Made by a program: the position numbers and the translations under genes. The notes under the pieces are model-generated. The model saw only the letters and a program-made list of their open reading frames with translations, was not told the DNA's origin and made no database searches. 61,532 nt of DNA from Gnetum montanum. Lineage: Eukaryota; Streptophyta; Gnetopsida; Gnetales; Gnetaceae. The stretch is from assembly GCA_015680685.1 (NCBI GenBank), contig MNCI01006837.1:805073-866604 (forward strand). Direction: 5' to 3'. Shown one piece after another: positions 21,325-35,100 of the stretch; within the stretch, counting starts at the first letter, position 1, and every line of letters begins with the position of its first letter.

Positions 21325-23470
21325 ATGGCTTCTATAATTAAGGAAAAATATCCATCTGCTACTAAGTTTAAAAAACGTAATGACAAGGACCATAATAAAG
21401 AAGATCGGAGTGCACTAATGCAAACTAGAATTTCCTATTCTCACACTAATCATTATTATCCTAATTTTACATTTTTATTTCATCTAGATGAAAAAATTAG
21501 ATGGAGAGAATTACAGGGAAATATTATCTTATTATCAGAATGTTTAGCACCATCAATGCTTCAAGCATCCCTTATGAGGTTAAACCTTAATCATGTACAA
21601 AAAGGTTACCACATTACCAAACACATTACTAGGCCATACCAACCAACAAAAGCTTAGGCAAGAAGGGACGCGATCATGGAGACAAGGCATGAGCATGAAG
21701 AAATTCTAGGTCTAAGACCTCCACTAAATCTAAGGATGATGAATCAAGGATTCACAAAAGGAGGACCAGCCAACACCATTCTCCAACTCCTTCATATTCT
21801 TCTTCACATTCATCTACAGATTCTGAGAAGAGAAAACAAAGACTTAGGGATGATGCAGATAGAAGCAAACATCTTGATGAGAAAGAGAATGATCATAATT
21901 AATGAAGGGAAAGGATCAAGTGTGAAGAAAGAGATTATTATAATCATCGGATGGGTCATTACTACAATAGAGCTCATGAACTTGAAGAATATGAAGAACT
22001 TAGTCTATGGATTTTTTCAAAGGAAACAATTCAAACGTCCCATTCATGGGCTAAGAAACAATACTAGAGAAACTCTAGGGGTATATGCCCATGGCAAATT
22101 ATTTGAGATGACAGCTCATCATATTCAAAGACTTATTAACCAAGTGATAAAAGAAGAAGGGGAGTTAATGAAAAGAGAATCCATAGAAGAGTATAATAAA
22201 GATCCATTGATAAGGAAAAAAGATGTAAGAATATGCAATTCAAAAGAAGAGAAAACTTTGAAATATACGATCCAACAAAAGACTCTACCAATGTAGAAAT
22301 CAGTCAATGATCAAGGTAGAGAAAATGTGGGATTTTGTATATGAGAAATTTACTATAGCACTAAGGATACTAGAGGAAGAGACTGAAGAATCTCTAAATC
22401 AAAGCAAAGAAAAGAAGAAAAGAAGAGACAATGGATGATAGAACTATAGAAAAAAAAAAGGAAAAGTGGCTATAGTAGAGGAAATAATAGACTCTAATTT
22501 AGAGAATGACAAAGGATGCAAAGTATGCTAGTATGAGCATACTAAGGGATGTTGCCCTATTATGGCCCACTTACAAGAGTCTAGTGCATATGTACTTAAT
22601 TCAAATTTTGTCAAAAAATAAATGCCTAGATGGTTACCTTATCCATAAGGTAATTTCTACTAGTTCTTCCAACAAACATACTATTCAAGTAGGGCTTATC
22701 CTCAACTGCAGGAGCAATACTAGCAGTAGTGGCAACAACCACAAGTGTGGGGAATGCCACCACCAAGGCAATAGTATCCAATAGATAACTTGATCCCTAT
22801 GGATACTATGTTCAATGCCCAATTTTTATTGGGAACACTTTAGTCCACAATTCCTCTCCCTACTATCCACTAGAATATTATAAATCCACTACTTTATGCA
22901 TGGATCTAACTTCTTACACCTCCCAACCAATACTTAATTTTTCACTTGAAGCTCCCAATACTTTACCATTAGTACTATCACCAATCATGCAAAGAGAGCT
23001 ACCAATGCAACCACATCAATAGAGCACCACTTGAGTGGTTAATACACAATACGATATGATAACAAGTGAATCAAGAGCCAAGAAATGTTCCTTTTTTTAA
23101 GAAAATTCTAGAAAATATTTGAAGGATGGGAGCTTCACCTAAGGATATTTGATTCACACACATATCTTAGGGAAACACTATGCTTCCTATATTTATAGAT
23201 GAGAATGTAACTACTATCATGGTTACTCAAATAATAATACATTGGATTAAGGCAAGAGCACTTCCCAAGAAGAAAATAGATCATGGAAGTTCCTTATTCT
23301 ATCTTCAAATAGCAGGACATAAATCATGCAAGGTTGCATTAGATTCTAGATTAGGAGTGAACCTGATTTCATAAGATATGTACAACATTTAAAATCTTCC
23401 CCTGCTAAAGTATAGTAACATTTGATTAGAGCTTGCAGATTAGTCAAATACTATTCCATTTAGTCAAGTG
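21325..23470 (+). pseudogene. gag-protease of element E, decayed
   Basis: It begins at ATG 21325 (MASIIKEKYPS). Early blocks YYPNFTFLFHLDEKIRWRE and QGNIILLSE match K gag at 51600-51690. A capsid tail with GLRNNTRETLGVYAHGKL lies at about 22050. A knuckle-like motif is at about 22518, its central codon now TAG. The protease follows at 23180-23470: WIKARALPKKK, then KVALDSRLGVNLIS, where Asp-Ser-Gly has become Asp-Ser-Arg, and LELAD. Frame shifts are frequent, and a segment of capsid appears to be missing. The ORF ends where the LTR of F is inserted. Confidence 0.8.
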
Positions 23471-24578
23471 TGTTACACCTGAAAATTTTGTTCGCTAGAA
23501 TAGACGAAAAATCCTAGGTGTGAAAATAGTTTTTACCTTGAATCCCAAGGGCCTATAAGAAAGAGGATCCAAGCTACCCTGAATGTAAACATAGAAAAAT
23601 GCACTTGAAGATTTGAATGAAAAAATAAACACAAAAATTAAAACTTGAAATGATTTTTGCATAACAAATGAATTGTAAAATTTATTAAAACAATAAGACT
23701 CTTCAAGTATAAAGTTCAAGTAGTATAGTTTGCATGCTCAAATGCAAAAAAAGCTTTCTTGGAATGTGCTCCAGAAGTCTCATAAATGCCAAATGGGTTT
23801 AAGAATGCCTGAGGTTACAAAAGATTGTGAGGTTTCTAGGTTGCAAAAATGTTTGGAATTGAATAAGGTATTCAAGTTTGGCTTTTATAGGCTTCAAGAT
23901 CACTAATTTAAGTTTGCAAATTTCTACCATGATTAATGATAGATTGGTGTTATTTTTAGGTGTAACAAGCCATTATTCCCAGCGTAGTTGTCCATTTGTG
24001 GAAAGTTTTAACACCCAAAGACCATCAAAACCACATTAGATACTAAAATAGTAAATAAAATTTTGTTACTATGTTGGTGTCACCTCAACTATTGCTTGCC
24101 TTGGAGATCTAGGCTAGCATTGTTGAAATTTTTTGGGAAATATGGTGACTACACTAGCCATGTAAAGATTGTTGAGAATTTGGGATGACTATGCTAGCCA
24201 TGCTATAGCTACTAAAAATTATGATGACTATGCTAGCCATTGCTAGGAAAATGAAAAATCTGACAACTGCAATGCTAGGTGTGTGTAGCTCTAGCATAGT
24301 CAAGGCCGTAATCACCATAAAACCCATGAAAATGTCAAATTTGGTAGTTTCCAAGAGATTTTTAGCCTTCCCAAGCCTAAATATAGATATGACATTACTT
24401 TTTCCACTTAGGAAGTGAGGCAGTAGTAACTTATGAGGAATGTTTTAGCCTCAAGAAGTTAAAGTATGCAAGATTTCAGCTCATTGGCCACAAACCTTAC
24501 ATTTACAATAAAATATTACCTCAAGTTGGGTGGTGAAGGTTTACAAGTTATAACATGGATTTTCTTGATGGTGTTTCA
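23471..24578 (-). repeat. 3' LTR of Tat/Ogre-like element F (1108 bp)
   Basis: Minus-strand LTR beginning TGAAACACC (24578) and ending GGTGTAACA (23471). The inverted ends are imperfect. It follows the pol of F, with AAAGAGGGACTAA as a likely polypurine tract on the minus strand (24579-24591). Palindromic GACTACACTAGCC-type motifs are present at 24140-24240. It is related to the LTR of D. Confidence 0.8.
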
Positions 24579-24591
24579 TTAGTCCCTCTTT

Positions 24592-25640
24592 GTTGATATT
24601 TTGAGGATCAACCTAAGAGACATTGACTCATCGCAAGTCCATCACCAATGTTTCCTCTTCATGCTTGATCCTGTAGTGTCAAATCACATCAAAGAGTGCT
24701 CATGATGATGAGATAGGGTTACAGTGATGAGATATAGGATAAATGTCATATTTGATGACAAGGAAATGATCATGAGGGTTAACAATAAGTTCAAAAGTTG
24801 ACATCATGACTATACTTGTGGTAATGATATTTTGCCTAATTAGTGTAGTCTTCGTGCTTCATGCTTCAAAGTGTTGGCCACTTGATAATGTCCTTGAGGA
24901 ACTAATACTTCACTCCAATGTTTCTTTAGCTATTAGGCTCCTCCCTTTGCTTATTTGAAGCCATTTTTAATCTTTTGAACTTCATCAACCTTTCATCTTC
25001 TTGGTAATTTGTTTCACCTTTTGCTTTTTTTTGTTGGGGGTGAAACCTTCCTTGGTTTTCATTGCCAAGGCTAGGTTTGATTTTGTTTTCCCATTGAATG
25101 AGATGTGCTATATTCAACTGACTTAACAGAGCATGATGAAGGAGATGTTAAATGGCCACAATACATGAGTGTGAAGCATAGGTCAACATTGTTTTTTTGT
25201 ATAAGAAAGGTCACAATTAGGCTACAAGATGGCTCAAAGGGAAAATAATGGGAGTGAAGTAGAGTAAGAACTTTTGGCTTGATAGGACAAGCTAACCAAA
25301 TCTTACACATATAGGTCATGTTGTAACTTGCTGCCATAATGAGTTGCATCTTTGTGATGAATTTAGGCTTCATCCTACAAGAAAAACTCCAAGGAAAAAA
25401 CAAAACAAGATAAAGAAAACATGTTATCACAGTACAATGCATAGGGTTATATAAGAGAATTAGTAAACTAGCTCATCATAGGTCCTTAATGTTACAAAAT
25501 TTTACAGTCCACTTTTTGTGGAAAAATAGATAGAGAAAAGAATGTTGGCTTAGTTGTTATTGGTCACCATGGTTGTGGATGTCAATGTCAGTACCTACTA
25601 AGAAAACATGTTAGATGTAATAAGGTTTTAGATAGGAATG
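24592..25640 (-). mobile_element. Post-integrase region of element F
   Basis: Between the integrase C-terminus and the 3' LTR. The minus strand shows only short broken frames and no domain I recognise. Confidence 0.45.
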
Positions 25641-26600
25641 ATTCACTAGATTGGCCAACTCATTTTCATCAATGTCTACCATCATGAAGGCTCCATTGCC
25701 ATAGGCCTTTATAATCAAGAAAGGTCCATTCTAGTTGACTAATGACTTGTTCACATTCTTGCAAATAGCCTTGAGGACTAGGTCACCTTCCTTAATCTTT
25801 TGTTTGTTTAGGTCATGGTGATGTTGTTGTTTCTATCTTTCTTGGTACCACTTGATGTGAAAGCATTTTTAGTCATTGTTCTTCCATCAAATGTAGGTTG
25901 ACGGTGTATAGCTTATTGTTGATGAAGTCTAATAATACCACTCTAAGTAATGAAACCTACAATTCAAGAGGAAAACAACTTTAGAACCATAAACCAAGCT
26001 ATATGGGGTTACTCAAGTTGTGGTTTGAAAGGTGGTTTGATAGGCCTAGAGTGCATGGACAAGTTGCTCATCCCACTTGTGTTTGCTATTGTTTCACATC
26101 TTTTTAAGCAAGTTTACAATAGCTTTGTTGCTAGCTTTAGCTTGTCCATTGACCTTAGGGTAGTACGGTGATGAAAAGGATTGCTTAATGCCTAGGTCTT
26201 GACAAAAGGCTTTCATTTCTTGGCTACTAAATTGTGGTCCATTATATGTGACTATGGTCATAGGTATGCCAAAATGGGCTACTATATTGTCCAGTATAAA
26301 TCTACATATTTTTTGAGACATTGTCTTTAGGAAATAGCTTCAACCTAGTTTGTGAAGTATTCAGCTATAGTGATAATGAAGTCATGACTTGCAGAAAATT
26401 TAGGCATTATAGGTCCAATAATGTCTAACCTCCACTATTCAAATGGCCAAGTTATTTGAGTAATGTGTAATTCAGTTGGTGACACATGCACCTATTTGCT
26501 ATGCTTCTAACAAGTGTTACAAGTTTTAACCTTCTACAAGTAATCACTTTCCATATAGGGCCAATAATAGCCTAGTCATCTAATCTTAGTAACCATGGCT
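25640..26600 (-). pseudogene. Integrase of element F, catalytically broken
   Basis: Minus-strand integrase remnant. The zinc-binding part (about 26570-26490) reads YYWPYMESDY and CNTC. The core (about 26450-26094) contains RLDIIGPI with the first Asp, HFGIPMTIVTYNGPQF where the second Asp is now Tyr, and NGQAKASNK where the catalytic Glu is now Lys. The C-terminal part (about 25990-25640) has TPYSLVYGSKV, KEGDLVLKAI and GAFMMVDIDENEL, typical of Tat-clade integrases. It would have inserted element cDNA into chromosomes; with these changes it cannot. Confidence 0.85.
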
Positions 26601-26884
26601 CTAGGTCCTATATGTCCTTCACATACATCCTCATGGACTTGCTCAAGGGCTATACGGGCTTTGGTTTTGCCTAAGCACACTAAAAATATGTCATCATATG
26701 ATTGTCAACATAATGTGTTATTGACTATGATGACATACTATTTTGATCTTTTATATATGGTGTTCTTTTGATAAGTGGTCAAGCCTTATGGAGATTCACC
26801 ATGCATTAGGTAAAACTTGATATCATCATACCACTCCTTTTGAGGAGTAGTGTTGACAAAGGCTATAGAGTCACCTTCAGTGTT

Positions 26885-27420
26885 CTATGTGATGGGAATA
26901 GCATAGTTCACAATTAAGGTAGGTAACTTACTAAACACATTAGGTGTCACACTTAGGGATAAGGTTGCAATGGCATTAGCCAGTGTGTTCTTGGTTTGGG
27001 GTACATGTTGGATACTAATGTGTGTAAATTGTTGTATTGGTTCCTTTCCTAAGTCATAGTAAGATTGCAAATTTTTGGCTTTGCATGCGTAAACCTTGGT
27101 TACTTGGTTAACCACAAGTTATGAATCACCTTTAATCATTAGGCGTTTAATTCTTAGGTCACAAGCTACCATCATCACCTTGATCAATCCTTCATGTCCA
27201 CCATGTTGTTGATACATGGGAATTCAAAATGGTAAGCAAAGGATTGGATTTCACCAGATAGGAATGTTATGATTATAGCAACACTGGTTCCATGGTTGGT
27301 TGAAGCTTTGTCAAAGGGCATAATTGTATCATAGTCCTTAGGTATGTCACTAATGGTGTTGACATGTTCGTTAGGGAATTCAAGATCTATGGCCACATGG
27401 TCTTCTATTGGTGAAACAAT
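26885..27420 (-). pseudogene. Second (archaeal-type) RNase H of element F
   Basis: On the minus strand, from about 27400: FDKASTNHGTSVAIIIT, then FAYHFEFPCINNM, GDS-stop-LVVNQVTKVY and HVPQTKNTLANAIATL. The order lies after the RT-linked RNase H and before integrase, which is the hallmark of the Tat clade (Ogre and relatives). The first Asp is seen at FDKA. The stop inside GDSQLVVNQV is TAA where CAA is expected. Confidence 0.75.
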
Positions 27421-27499
27421 AAGTTGTATAGCTATTGCTTGGACTTTTGTTGAGGCTTGGGAAATGTAAAGTAGGTAAAACTCGACTGTTATGGCTTTT

Positions 27500-28770
27500 C
27501 AACAACCTATATAGTTACTCTCATAGATATTAGTCATGATGGCTCTAAGTACGTTATCCTTGCAAATGATGTTAACTTTGCTCTTAAAGAGTTAGTGTCT
27601 TCATTTTTTCAATCAGAAGACTAGTGCTAGATTATACTTCTTCACTTCAGTGTATTAGGTCTCATGGGCAATTAATGAATGACTTAGATAGTATATAGGC
27701 AACTTCACTTCATCTTCCCATTTCTAATAGAGTAGAGAGGCAATGGAAATGTCTGAGATAGCAAGGTAGATGTAAAAAGGTTTATCCTTTTATAGTGGAT
27801 AGATTGTGGGTAGTTGTGCCAACTCTTGCTTAAGGTTTTCAAAGGCTTCTTGTCATTAAGTTTTCCGCTCATAGTAAAATCCTTAAGCAAGTGTTGCATA
27901 GATTGTAACTTATTCATAAACCTCACAATGAACCTATGGATAAATTACAACCTTTCTTGTAGCCCCTAAAGCTTCTTAGGGTTAGTTGGCACTACTAATT
28001 TTGATATGGCCTTAATGTTATTAGTATTAACACGTATTCTTGCTTTGGATACTACACAGCTGAGCAGCTTGTTAGTTTTAATGCCAAAGACATACTTCTT
28101 GGGGTTAAGCCTAAGCTCATACTTGAGGCATCGTTTAAGCACAAGGTTAAGATCATGTGCATGGTTGTTGGCCACTTTGTACTTAAAGGCTATATCATGT
28201 ATGTATTCATTGAGCAATCCTAACACATAATCACTAAAGATATGTCATTGCTCTCTAGTAGGTTGCTCCTATGTTCTTTAGGTAAAAGGGAATTATGGTG
28301 TAACAAAAGGTACCCCAAGGAGTCATGAAGGTCATGTAGAGTTGGTGTTCTTGGTTAATTCTAACTTGGTTATATCTTGAGAACCCATCCATGAAGGATA
28401 ACAGGGCATGTCCAGCCATAGTATCGATAAGTTGGTTCATACTAGGCGAGGGGAAATCATCCTTGAATGTTACCTTATTCAGGTCACAAAAATCAATACA
28501 GATGCATATACTTCAGTTTTTCTTAGGAACTACCACTATGTTGAATATCCATTTTGCATAATCGATGACTATAATGAAACCAACCTAATATAGTTTTGTG
28601 ATTTCATCATGTACTACCAAGGCTAAGTCTAGTCTAATCTTATGTACATTTTACTTAATTCGTTTGATACTAGGATTGACTACAATGTTATGTTGCACTA
28701 GGCATGGGTCAAGACCTGAGATATCTTCATATGATCAGGAAAAGGCCTTAATATTGTCTTGGAGGGCCTT
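27500..28770 (-). pseudogene. Reverse transcriptase and RNase H of element F
   Basis: Minus-strand remnant. The N-terminal part (28740-28560) shows SYEDISGLDP and, after stops, GFIIVIDYAKW. The fingers/palm part at 28440-28255 has LLSFMDGFSRYNQVRI and TFMTPWGTFCYTIIPF. The catalytic YVDD box is YIHD at about 28200, losing the first Asp. Downstream, LKYELRLNPKKYVFG, KIKAI-like and thumb/RNase H blocks run to about 27500. The order of domains and the wording place it in Ty3, Tat clade. It is not functional. Confidence 0.85.
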
Positions 28771-29110
28771 GGTGATGTCTTGAGCTTATTGAGGTTCAAG
28801 CAAGGAACTTAGTCTTACTATTTTTTCCTCACCACGATATGTTGTGGTAGGAACCTCAATTAGAGAGTGTTCAGTGATGTTGCTAGCCTTAAGGTCAAGG
28901 GTTATGATTAGGTTTTTAGGCCATTCTAGAGGCTTCTCTATAGAGGCTATGCGGTGGACAAGACTCTCAAGCTAAAGCTCTTGGAAATAAAGATCAATGA
29001 ATTACTCAACATCACTGTGAGGTTCACTCAGGCTCAAAGGCAAACTAATTTGCTTCCAGGTGTCCATACTCTAATCCTACATATCAACCATAAGCACATT
29101 AAGTGGCACC
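28770..29110 (-). pseudogene. Protease-RT linker of element F
   Basis: The frame LEWPKNLIITLD, IEVPTTTYRGEEKIVRLSSLL leads into the RT. The sequence TTGATATGTAG at about 29085 on the minus strand could be the acceptor of an Ogre-type intron, within which element G is inserted. Confidence 0.5.
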
Positions 29111-32100
29111 TGGGTAATAAAATAAGTAAATAATGCCAAAATAATGTAAAATACTTTAGTAATAATATATGGATAAGCCAAAACACATTGCATTGATGAT
29201 CAAACAAGGTTTAAATGAGACCACTAAGGTTAAAAGAGATAGGTGAAACAAATGGAATGAAGTGATAGCCAAATAAGATTGAATGAAGGCCAAATGATGA
29301 TCACACTCCATTCAATGACGTGGTTTAAGAGAAAACCATGGTCAATAGATGTCATATAAGGGAATTTAATGTGGATAAGGTGCATTGAAGGCTAAAAAGC
29401 ATGAAATAAGGCTAAACAAGGACCAAGTGATGATCAACTATGGTCAAGTAATGACCAAGTGATGGTTGAGCCCCATGAAATGATGTCAAACAAGGCTAAA
29501 ACATGGTCAACATGGGTCAAAAAAGAGAATGTCAACTAAATAAGTTAAAAAGGCTAACAAGTATGGAATAAAGGCCAAATGATGATCAAGTGGGGTCAAA
29601 GAAAGCAAAATGATGATTAGATGATGGTTGAACTCTATTAAATGACATAGAATAAGGTCAATCAAGGTCATACTAAGATGAAACAACATGGATTGACATC
29701 AAATCATGTCAATTAAGGTCAAATGATGTTAAATGATAAGAACATTTGGTGGAATGGGGCCAAGTGATGCTCCAATGACTAAAAATGAAGCCAAATGACA
29801 TCATAGGATCAAACAATGAAGGTGAACGATGCATAGAAAGGTAAAATTGAGCTAAAACATAGTGAAACAAGGCCAAACTAATCAATGTAGGAAACATATG
29901 ATAAAACATGATCAATATTGGTCAATTAGGATTAGATTTTTCTAGTTTTAGGTCTTAACAAAACATAGTGGAGGTCTACAAGGTTAACAAGTAAGTTTGG
30001 GCATATGGTAAGGTTGTTTTAAGGTTGTCTAAAGGCAAAAATGGAACCATCTCTTGTGACTACGCTAGGTCCAGTTGTGACTACACTGGCTAGCATAGTT
30101 GGGATAGGCCCCAATGTAGTTAGTGTCTATAAGTAGCTTTCCAAGTTTTTCATGGTCAATTTTGAGTTGCTGATGATCTGTATGGCTAGTGTAGTGGATT
30201 GGGTTGGATATTGGTGAACATTAGCATTATTTTGACTCTCTACAAGCTACAAATGATGCCAGAAATTGGTGACTGCACTAGCCAACGTAGTCCTAGTGTA
30301 GATGCATGAGAAAAGTATGTTTATGGGGTGTTAGAGTTGAAACTAGTGTTCCATCAGCTTTCTTGGGTAGTGCAGAGTCATGGGAGGGATGAACTGGCCT
30401 TTTGGAAATCAAAACAAGCTACTATAAGTGATTTTTAACATAATCTTCCACTAGACTATGTTGATTAGTGTAGTTGAGCTTGGCCTTAGTATATATGGAG
30501 GAAATCTTGTATTTTCATGGTTGAAACAAGGTGAAATTATAGTTGGATAAGGTCAAACAAGGTTCTTGATTTTCAAGTTAGGTTTTGGACTATTTAGAGT
30601 GTTGTAGTACTAGTCAAACCAACCTAGAATCATGACTATGCTGGGACTAAATTGGCTAGTGTAGTCCATGGCTAATTTAGCATAGTTTGAATCAAATCTT
30701 ATTTTTTGATAAAGCTTTATGATGAATTATCTAGGTTTTTAGGTTCTTGGATCACTCATGTTTATGGCTAGGGTTTAGACTTGAAATTGTCAATTCTGAT
30801 GGTTGTTTTGGTTTTGAATTGGTCATACACCCTTGGATTACATAGGACAACATAGTATTAGCATAATTGAGGGTTGTAGGATGGGTTTTGGTGATTTTTG
30901 ACGTGGTTCGCATTGTTTAGTGATCTCTGAAGTCTCCTATAGGGTTTTGAGTTGAGATGATGCATCAAGAAGTCGATTTGACTTGTTTATATCTTACTTT
31001 GGGATTTTTAAAATGGGCCTACATTGGGACTACACTAGCCAGTGTAGTTCTTGGCTTCCCCAGTATATTGCGAAGATGGGAGTAGGATTTATTTCATTTT
31101 TTCTTGGTTATTCTACATCTTAGGCTTATCAGAGACTTTGGAGTTTAGAGTATGTCACTCTAAGGGTTATTTTGGCTTTTGGTCTTCATCTTCTATCCAA
31201 CTATGCTAGGACTATAGTAGCCAATGTAGTTGGGTCTACTCTAAGTGCAATACAAAGGTTGGGGTTGGATTGGACATGTCTTTGATCAATTGTTTGTCAT
31301 TTGAAAGCCACCAAAGACTTCAAGAGGATGTGATGGTCAAGAAATGTCAGTTTGAAGGTTACTTGAGGTACTAAGTGGTGAAGTTTATCCTAACTACAAT
31401 GGGACTATGTTATCCAGTGTATTTGGGATGTTTCCAATGTAGTCCATGCAAGATAGATAAATTTTGGTGCCTTTTGACTAGCCTTGTGAAGTTTCAAAGC
31501 TACTAGAGGCTCTAGCTAGGGTTTGGTGCATGGTGTGGTCATCCTGGAAATGATTGGAAGTCTAGTTAGTGGTGGAGTGCATCATCCCTCTTGGGACTAT
31601 GCTAGCCAACATATTTAGGTTGTTGGTCAGCTTAGTTACCCAAAGAAAGCTAGTTTTGATGTTATTTTTGGCTTTCCTTGGTGTAGAGTGACTTCCAATA
31701 ACCTCATTACCAATTTTGGGCATGAGGTTTTTAGGTTCAAACATGGCATGGATGGAAACCCAAGAGGTGGATTGTGGTAGTGGTTAGAGTTTAGAATTCA
31801 TTCCAAGACTTCTAGGGGCTTAAACCTCAGCGTAGTTTCCATGGAGAAGCCAAAATCCAAGTGTATTAGGATTTTTAATTGGCTTGTTAGAGAGGTGCAT
31901 AGTGTGGCCCATCTTAAGCTTGAATTGTTAAGCAGATTTCTTTTTCACCAACCTTGCATAGTCCTACATTCTAACTATGATCATGAAGTTATGTGGGACT
32001 TGTGTGAGTGTGTTGGGAAACTAGGGTTTTGGTGGTTAATGCATAAGTTTGGGATTGATTTCCACATTAAATTTTGCACACATCAAACTTCTCACACCAC

Positions 32101-32117
32101 CTTCAACCTACAACACA
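29111..32117 (+). repeat. Putative long 5' LTR of element G
   Basis: It ends CTACAACACA directly before an initiator-Met PBS. The first 800 bases are built of degenerate motifs such as ATGACCAAGTGATGGTCAA. From 30050 to 31620, motifs of the type GACTACACTAGCCAGTGTAGTC recur about every 100-400 bases. The left boundary is uncertain and no second copy was found after 37674, so the 3' LTR may be lost. The LTR call rests mainly on the PBS. Confidence 0.45.
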
Positions 32118-32129
32118 TAGTATCAGAGC
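32118..32129 (+). other. Primer-binding site of G (initiator Met tRNA)
   Basis: TAGTATCAGAGC followed by TTTGATCC. It differs by one G-to-A change from TGGTATCAGAGC, the common plant site. Confidence 0.7.
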
Positions 32130-32149
32130 TTTGATCCTATTTTTGGATT

Positions 32150-35100
32150 TAACTACATCTATCTTCAGTGTAGTTGAGTTTTCCCACAGCAAGGAGCAAG
32201 CATAGTTGCTGGAGGAGTTTGAGGAGCTTGATGATTTTGGCACTATTCATTTAAGAGGTCGAAGAGGAGAGCTTCAACAAGAAAGAATAAATCCTTAGAG
32301 GAGGTTGATGCAACTACAAGTGGGCTCTCTAATCTACCATGGCCTTTGTTAGGAGAAGGATCTTCCACCATGACTCCTAGGTACACAATCCTTAGTCATT
32401 TCCTAAGAAATTTTGTTAGAATCCTAGGCATTTTTGCTTAAGTAGGCTTATGTGTTGATTAAAATTGAATTTTATAAAATTTCTATGTTTGATCTAGGCC
32501 ATGTTTATGGGTTTTTAGTATTAATCTAGTTGTGGGATTCATCTATGCCAGGTTATAAATTTTATTCTAGCCTTTTCTATGTGTTTTTTGTGCTTTTCCC
32601 ACAAAAAAGAAATGCAAATTTTGTATTTTTTTTGTATGAAAATGATTAGGATTTTTTAGTTTTGTGGCTATCGAGTTGTTGTCTACTATTTTTCAGTCAA
32701 ATTAGCTTTTGAACCATTGAATTCTAACTTATGGTTAATTTTTTACAAATTTTTCTGTAAGCCAATGCACAGTGGGTTTTCTCAGTTTTTATTGTTTTTT
32801 CATGTCAGTTTCTTAATTTTATGTGTAAAAATAGCTATGGATTTTGGTTTTTTAGGTTGTGGATTTTTAGTTTGTTGTTTATCAATTCAAACAGTTGTAG
32901 AATCACTAAATTTCAACCTATGGTTAATTTTCGATGAATTTTTCTTGAGGACTAGTGCACAGTGAGATTTTTGGTTTTCATGGTTTTACCCCTATGAAGA
33001 TGAGCATATGTTGAAAATTTTAAGAATTGTTTTAGTGAACATCCTAGGTTCTTGGGGATTTTGGGAGGTGTTGGGAAGGTTTTGGAATTGGTTTCAACAA
33101 CTTTGAAAATTTTTCCACATTTTTTTACTAGTGATTCATTACAGTTGTTTTCTATAGTTTTGGGTGTTATGCAATTTCTTTTTAAAATCTATTATGGTTT
33201 TGGATTGTAGGTAAATAATTTTCTATGCCTGGGATTGCAATGTAGATGTTGATTTTTTTTTTGATTTTTTATGTGTACACAGTTCCTAGACTTAGGAAAA
33301 AAATTTTAGTTCTAAATTATCATTTTTATTCATGTGCAAACTACCTTGTATAGTTGCAATTTTGCTTGTTAAAATTGCAAAATTCCATGGCTATATAGGA
33401 AGTGTTGATGTGGTTTTTGCATTTTTGGCTATTTTTAAAGGTTTGTAAGGTTATTTTCCTATTGTATTTTAGTTTTCTATAATCACTTAAATTTTCCAAA
33501 ATTTTTAACTACCCTATTTTACTATATCTAATTTTGCTGTTAACTAGGATTTTAAGTATAAATTTTGCGAAATTCAATTTGGGCTTTTGTTATTTTTGTA
33601 GTAGGTACAAGCTAGTTTTCATGGCTTTAATATTTTTACATAAGAAATTTTATAATTTTTATGCATATTTAACCATTGAACTACTATCGATTGTTGGTCA
33701 ACTACTTGGTTATTTTTTTTTTGGTTTTTTGTGTGCAAAATGATCATAATTTTGGTTATCATCTTATTTTGGTTCTAAGTGTTGAAAATTATGAATTTTG
33801 TTTTTGGCTCAAGTAAGAATAATGACATTAAGGTTGTAATAATTTTTGTTGTCTAATACTTGTTCATTTTTGGTTTTAACGGTTGTTGTTGTTGTCTGTA
33901 GGGCCTTCCTAAAACCAATCCTAGTGGTCATTGTGCAAGTGGGGCTCCTCTACTATATCCACACATTGAGGCCTAACATCCTACCTATAGGTATGATCTT
34001 GAAGCATGGCTCCTTATGGTTTCAGCTAGGGGCCAAGGACTTCTTAGCCTACTTGCTCCAAAACTTTAGTGTGATGATGTGGTTACACTTGGCTTCAAAG
34101 ACAACATCGGTAATTATGGAGATCCTATTGTCCCACTCTGCATGTATGATCGTAATGTTCATTGTTGATGATCCTGATTCTTGTGCTAAGGGTGAAATAT
34201 ATGATAACAATTATACTAGGGAAACTTGTAAATTCTCTAATATTTATAACATGCCTGAGTTCCTCCAATATAATGCTAATAACACATTGCTTGTTAGTTA
34301 TCATGTTAACACACTATTTCAGAACCCTTTGGGCACCATCTACCATTTGGAGGGGTAAGTGTAAAATTAAGTTTTTTTTGGTTTACTTTTGATTTTCTTA
34401 GGTTATTTTGGTTTTTACTGTTTTTTTTTTTAATTTTGTTATGCTTGCAAGTACAAGGTTAATGACCATGGGATGATTAAGAGTGACTAGCTCTTACCTT
34501 TAGCCCAAATAGTGTTGGATGCATTTACCAAAGGCCAAGTGGCAAGGCTCCTTGTGATGGAACAACTTAAAGGTGACTTTGGTAGATATACCATGCTTTA
34601 TGGCAAAGCCTAACATAGGTGCTTGATGAATTGGATAGCCCATGGTTGGTGGGAATCCCTAATTTTGGTATGGATATGTGTATCCCCCTTAGTGTCCCCA
34701 CACTGCCTTCATCTGGCAAGACAAGTAAGAACTTTTTTTCTTTTAATTTTTTTGTTATATTTTATTTTGATGCTATGTCAATGTTTTCTTGGTTACACAC
34801 AATCAAAGGTTGTCTAGGCTTTATGTGTTTAAATGGTTTTATTCTTATGGAAATAGATTTGGCTTTGATTGGTTATACTTGTTATATTTTGGTTTTATGC
34901 AATGTGGCTATGCCTAAGCTAATTATCCTCTTACTCTATTGTAGGGGCTACCTCCTCCTCCACCATCATGTTGGTCATTTCAGAATGCTCTAAGAAGACT
35001 CTTATCTTTAATTATGGTGAGATGGATTTGGTGTAGTAGTGGTTGGCTAGTAGGTCACCAAGAAGCATACAAGTAAACATCATTGGTGTAGGTTTGCTTG

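Noticed and set aside
29200-29950. CRISPR-like or satellite array of ATGACCAAGTGATGGTCAA-type words
   Set aside because: Units are degenerate and unevenly spaced, with no constant repeat; this is a plant nuclear context.
33846-34358. 170-codon ORF taken as one uninterrupted gene
   Set aside because: Its first part reads through a T-rich intron; the likely exon starts at 33902 and its frame changes inside.
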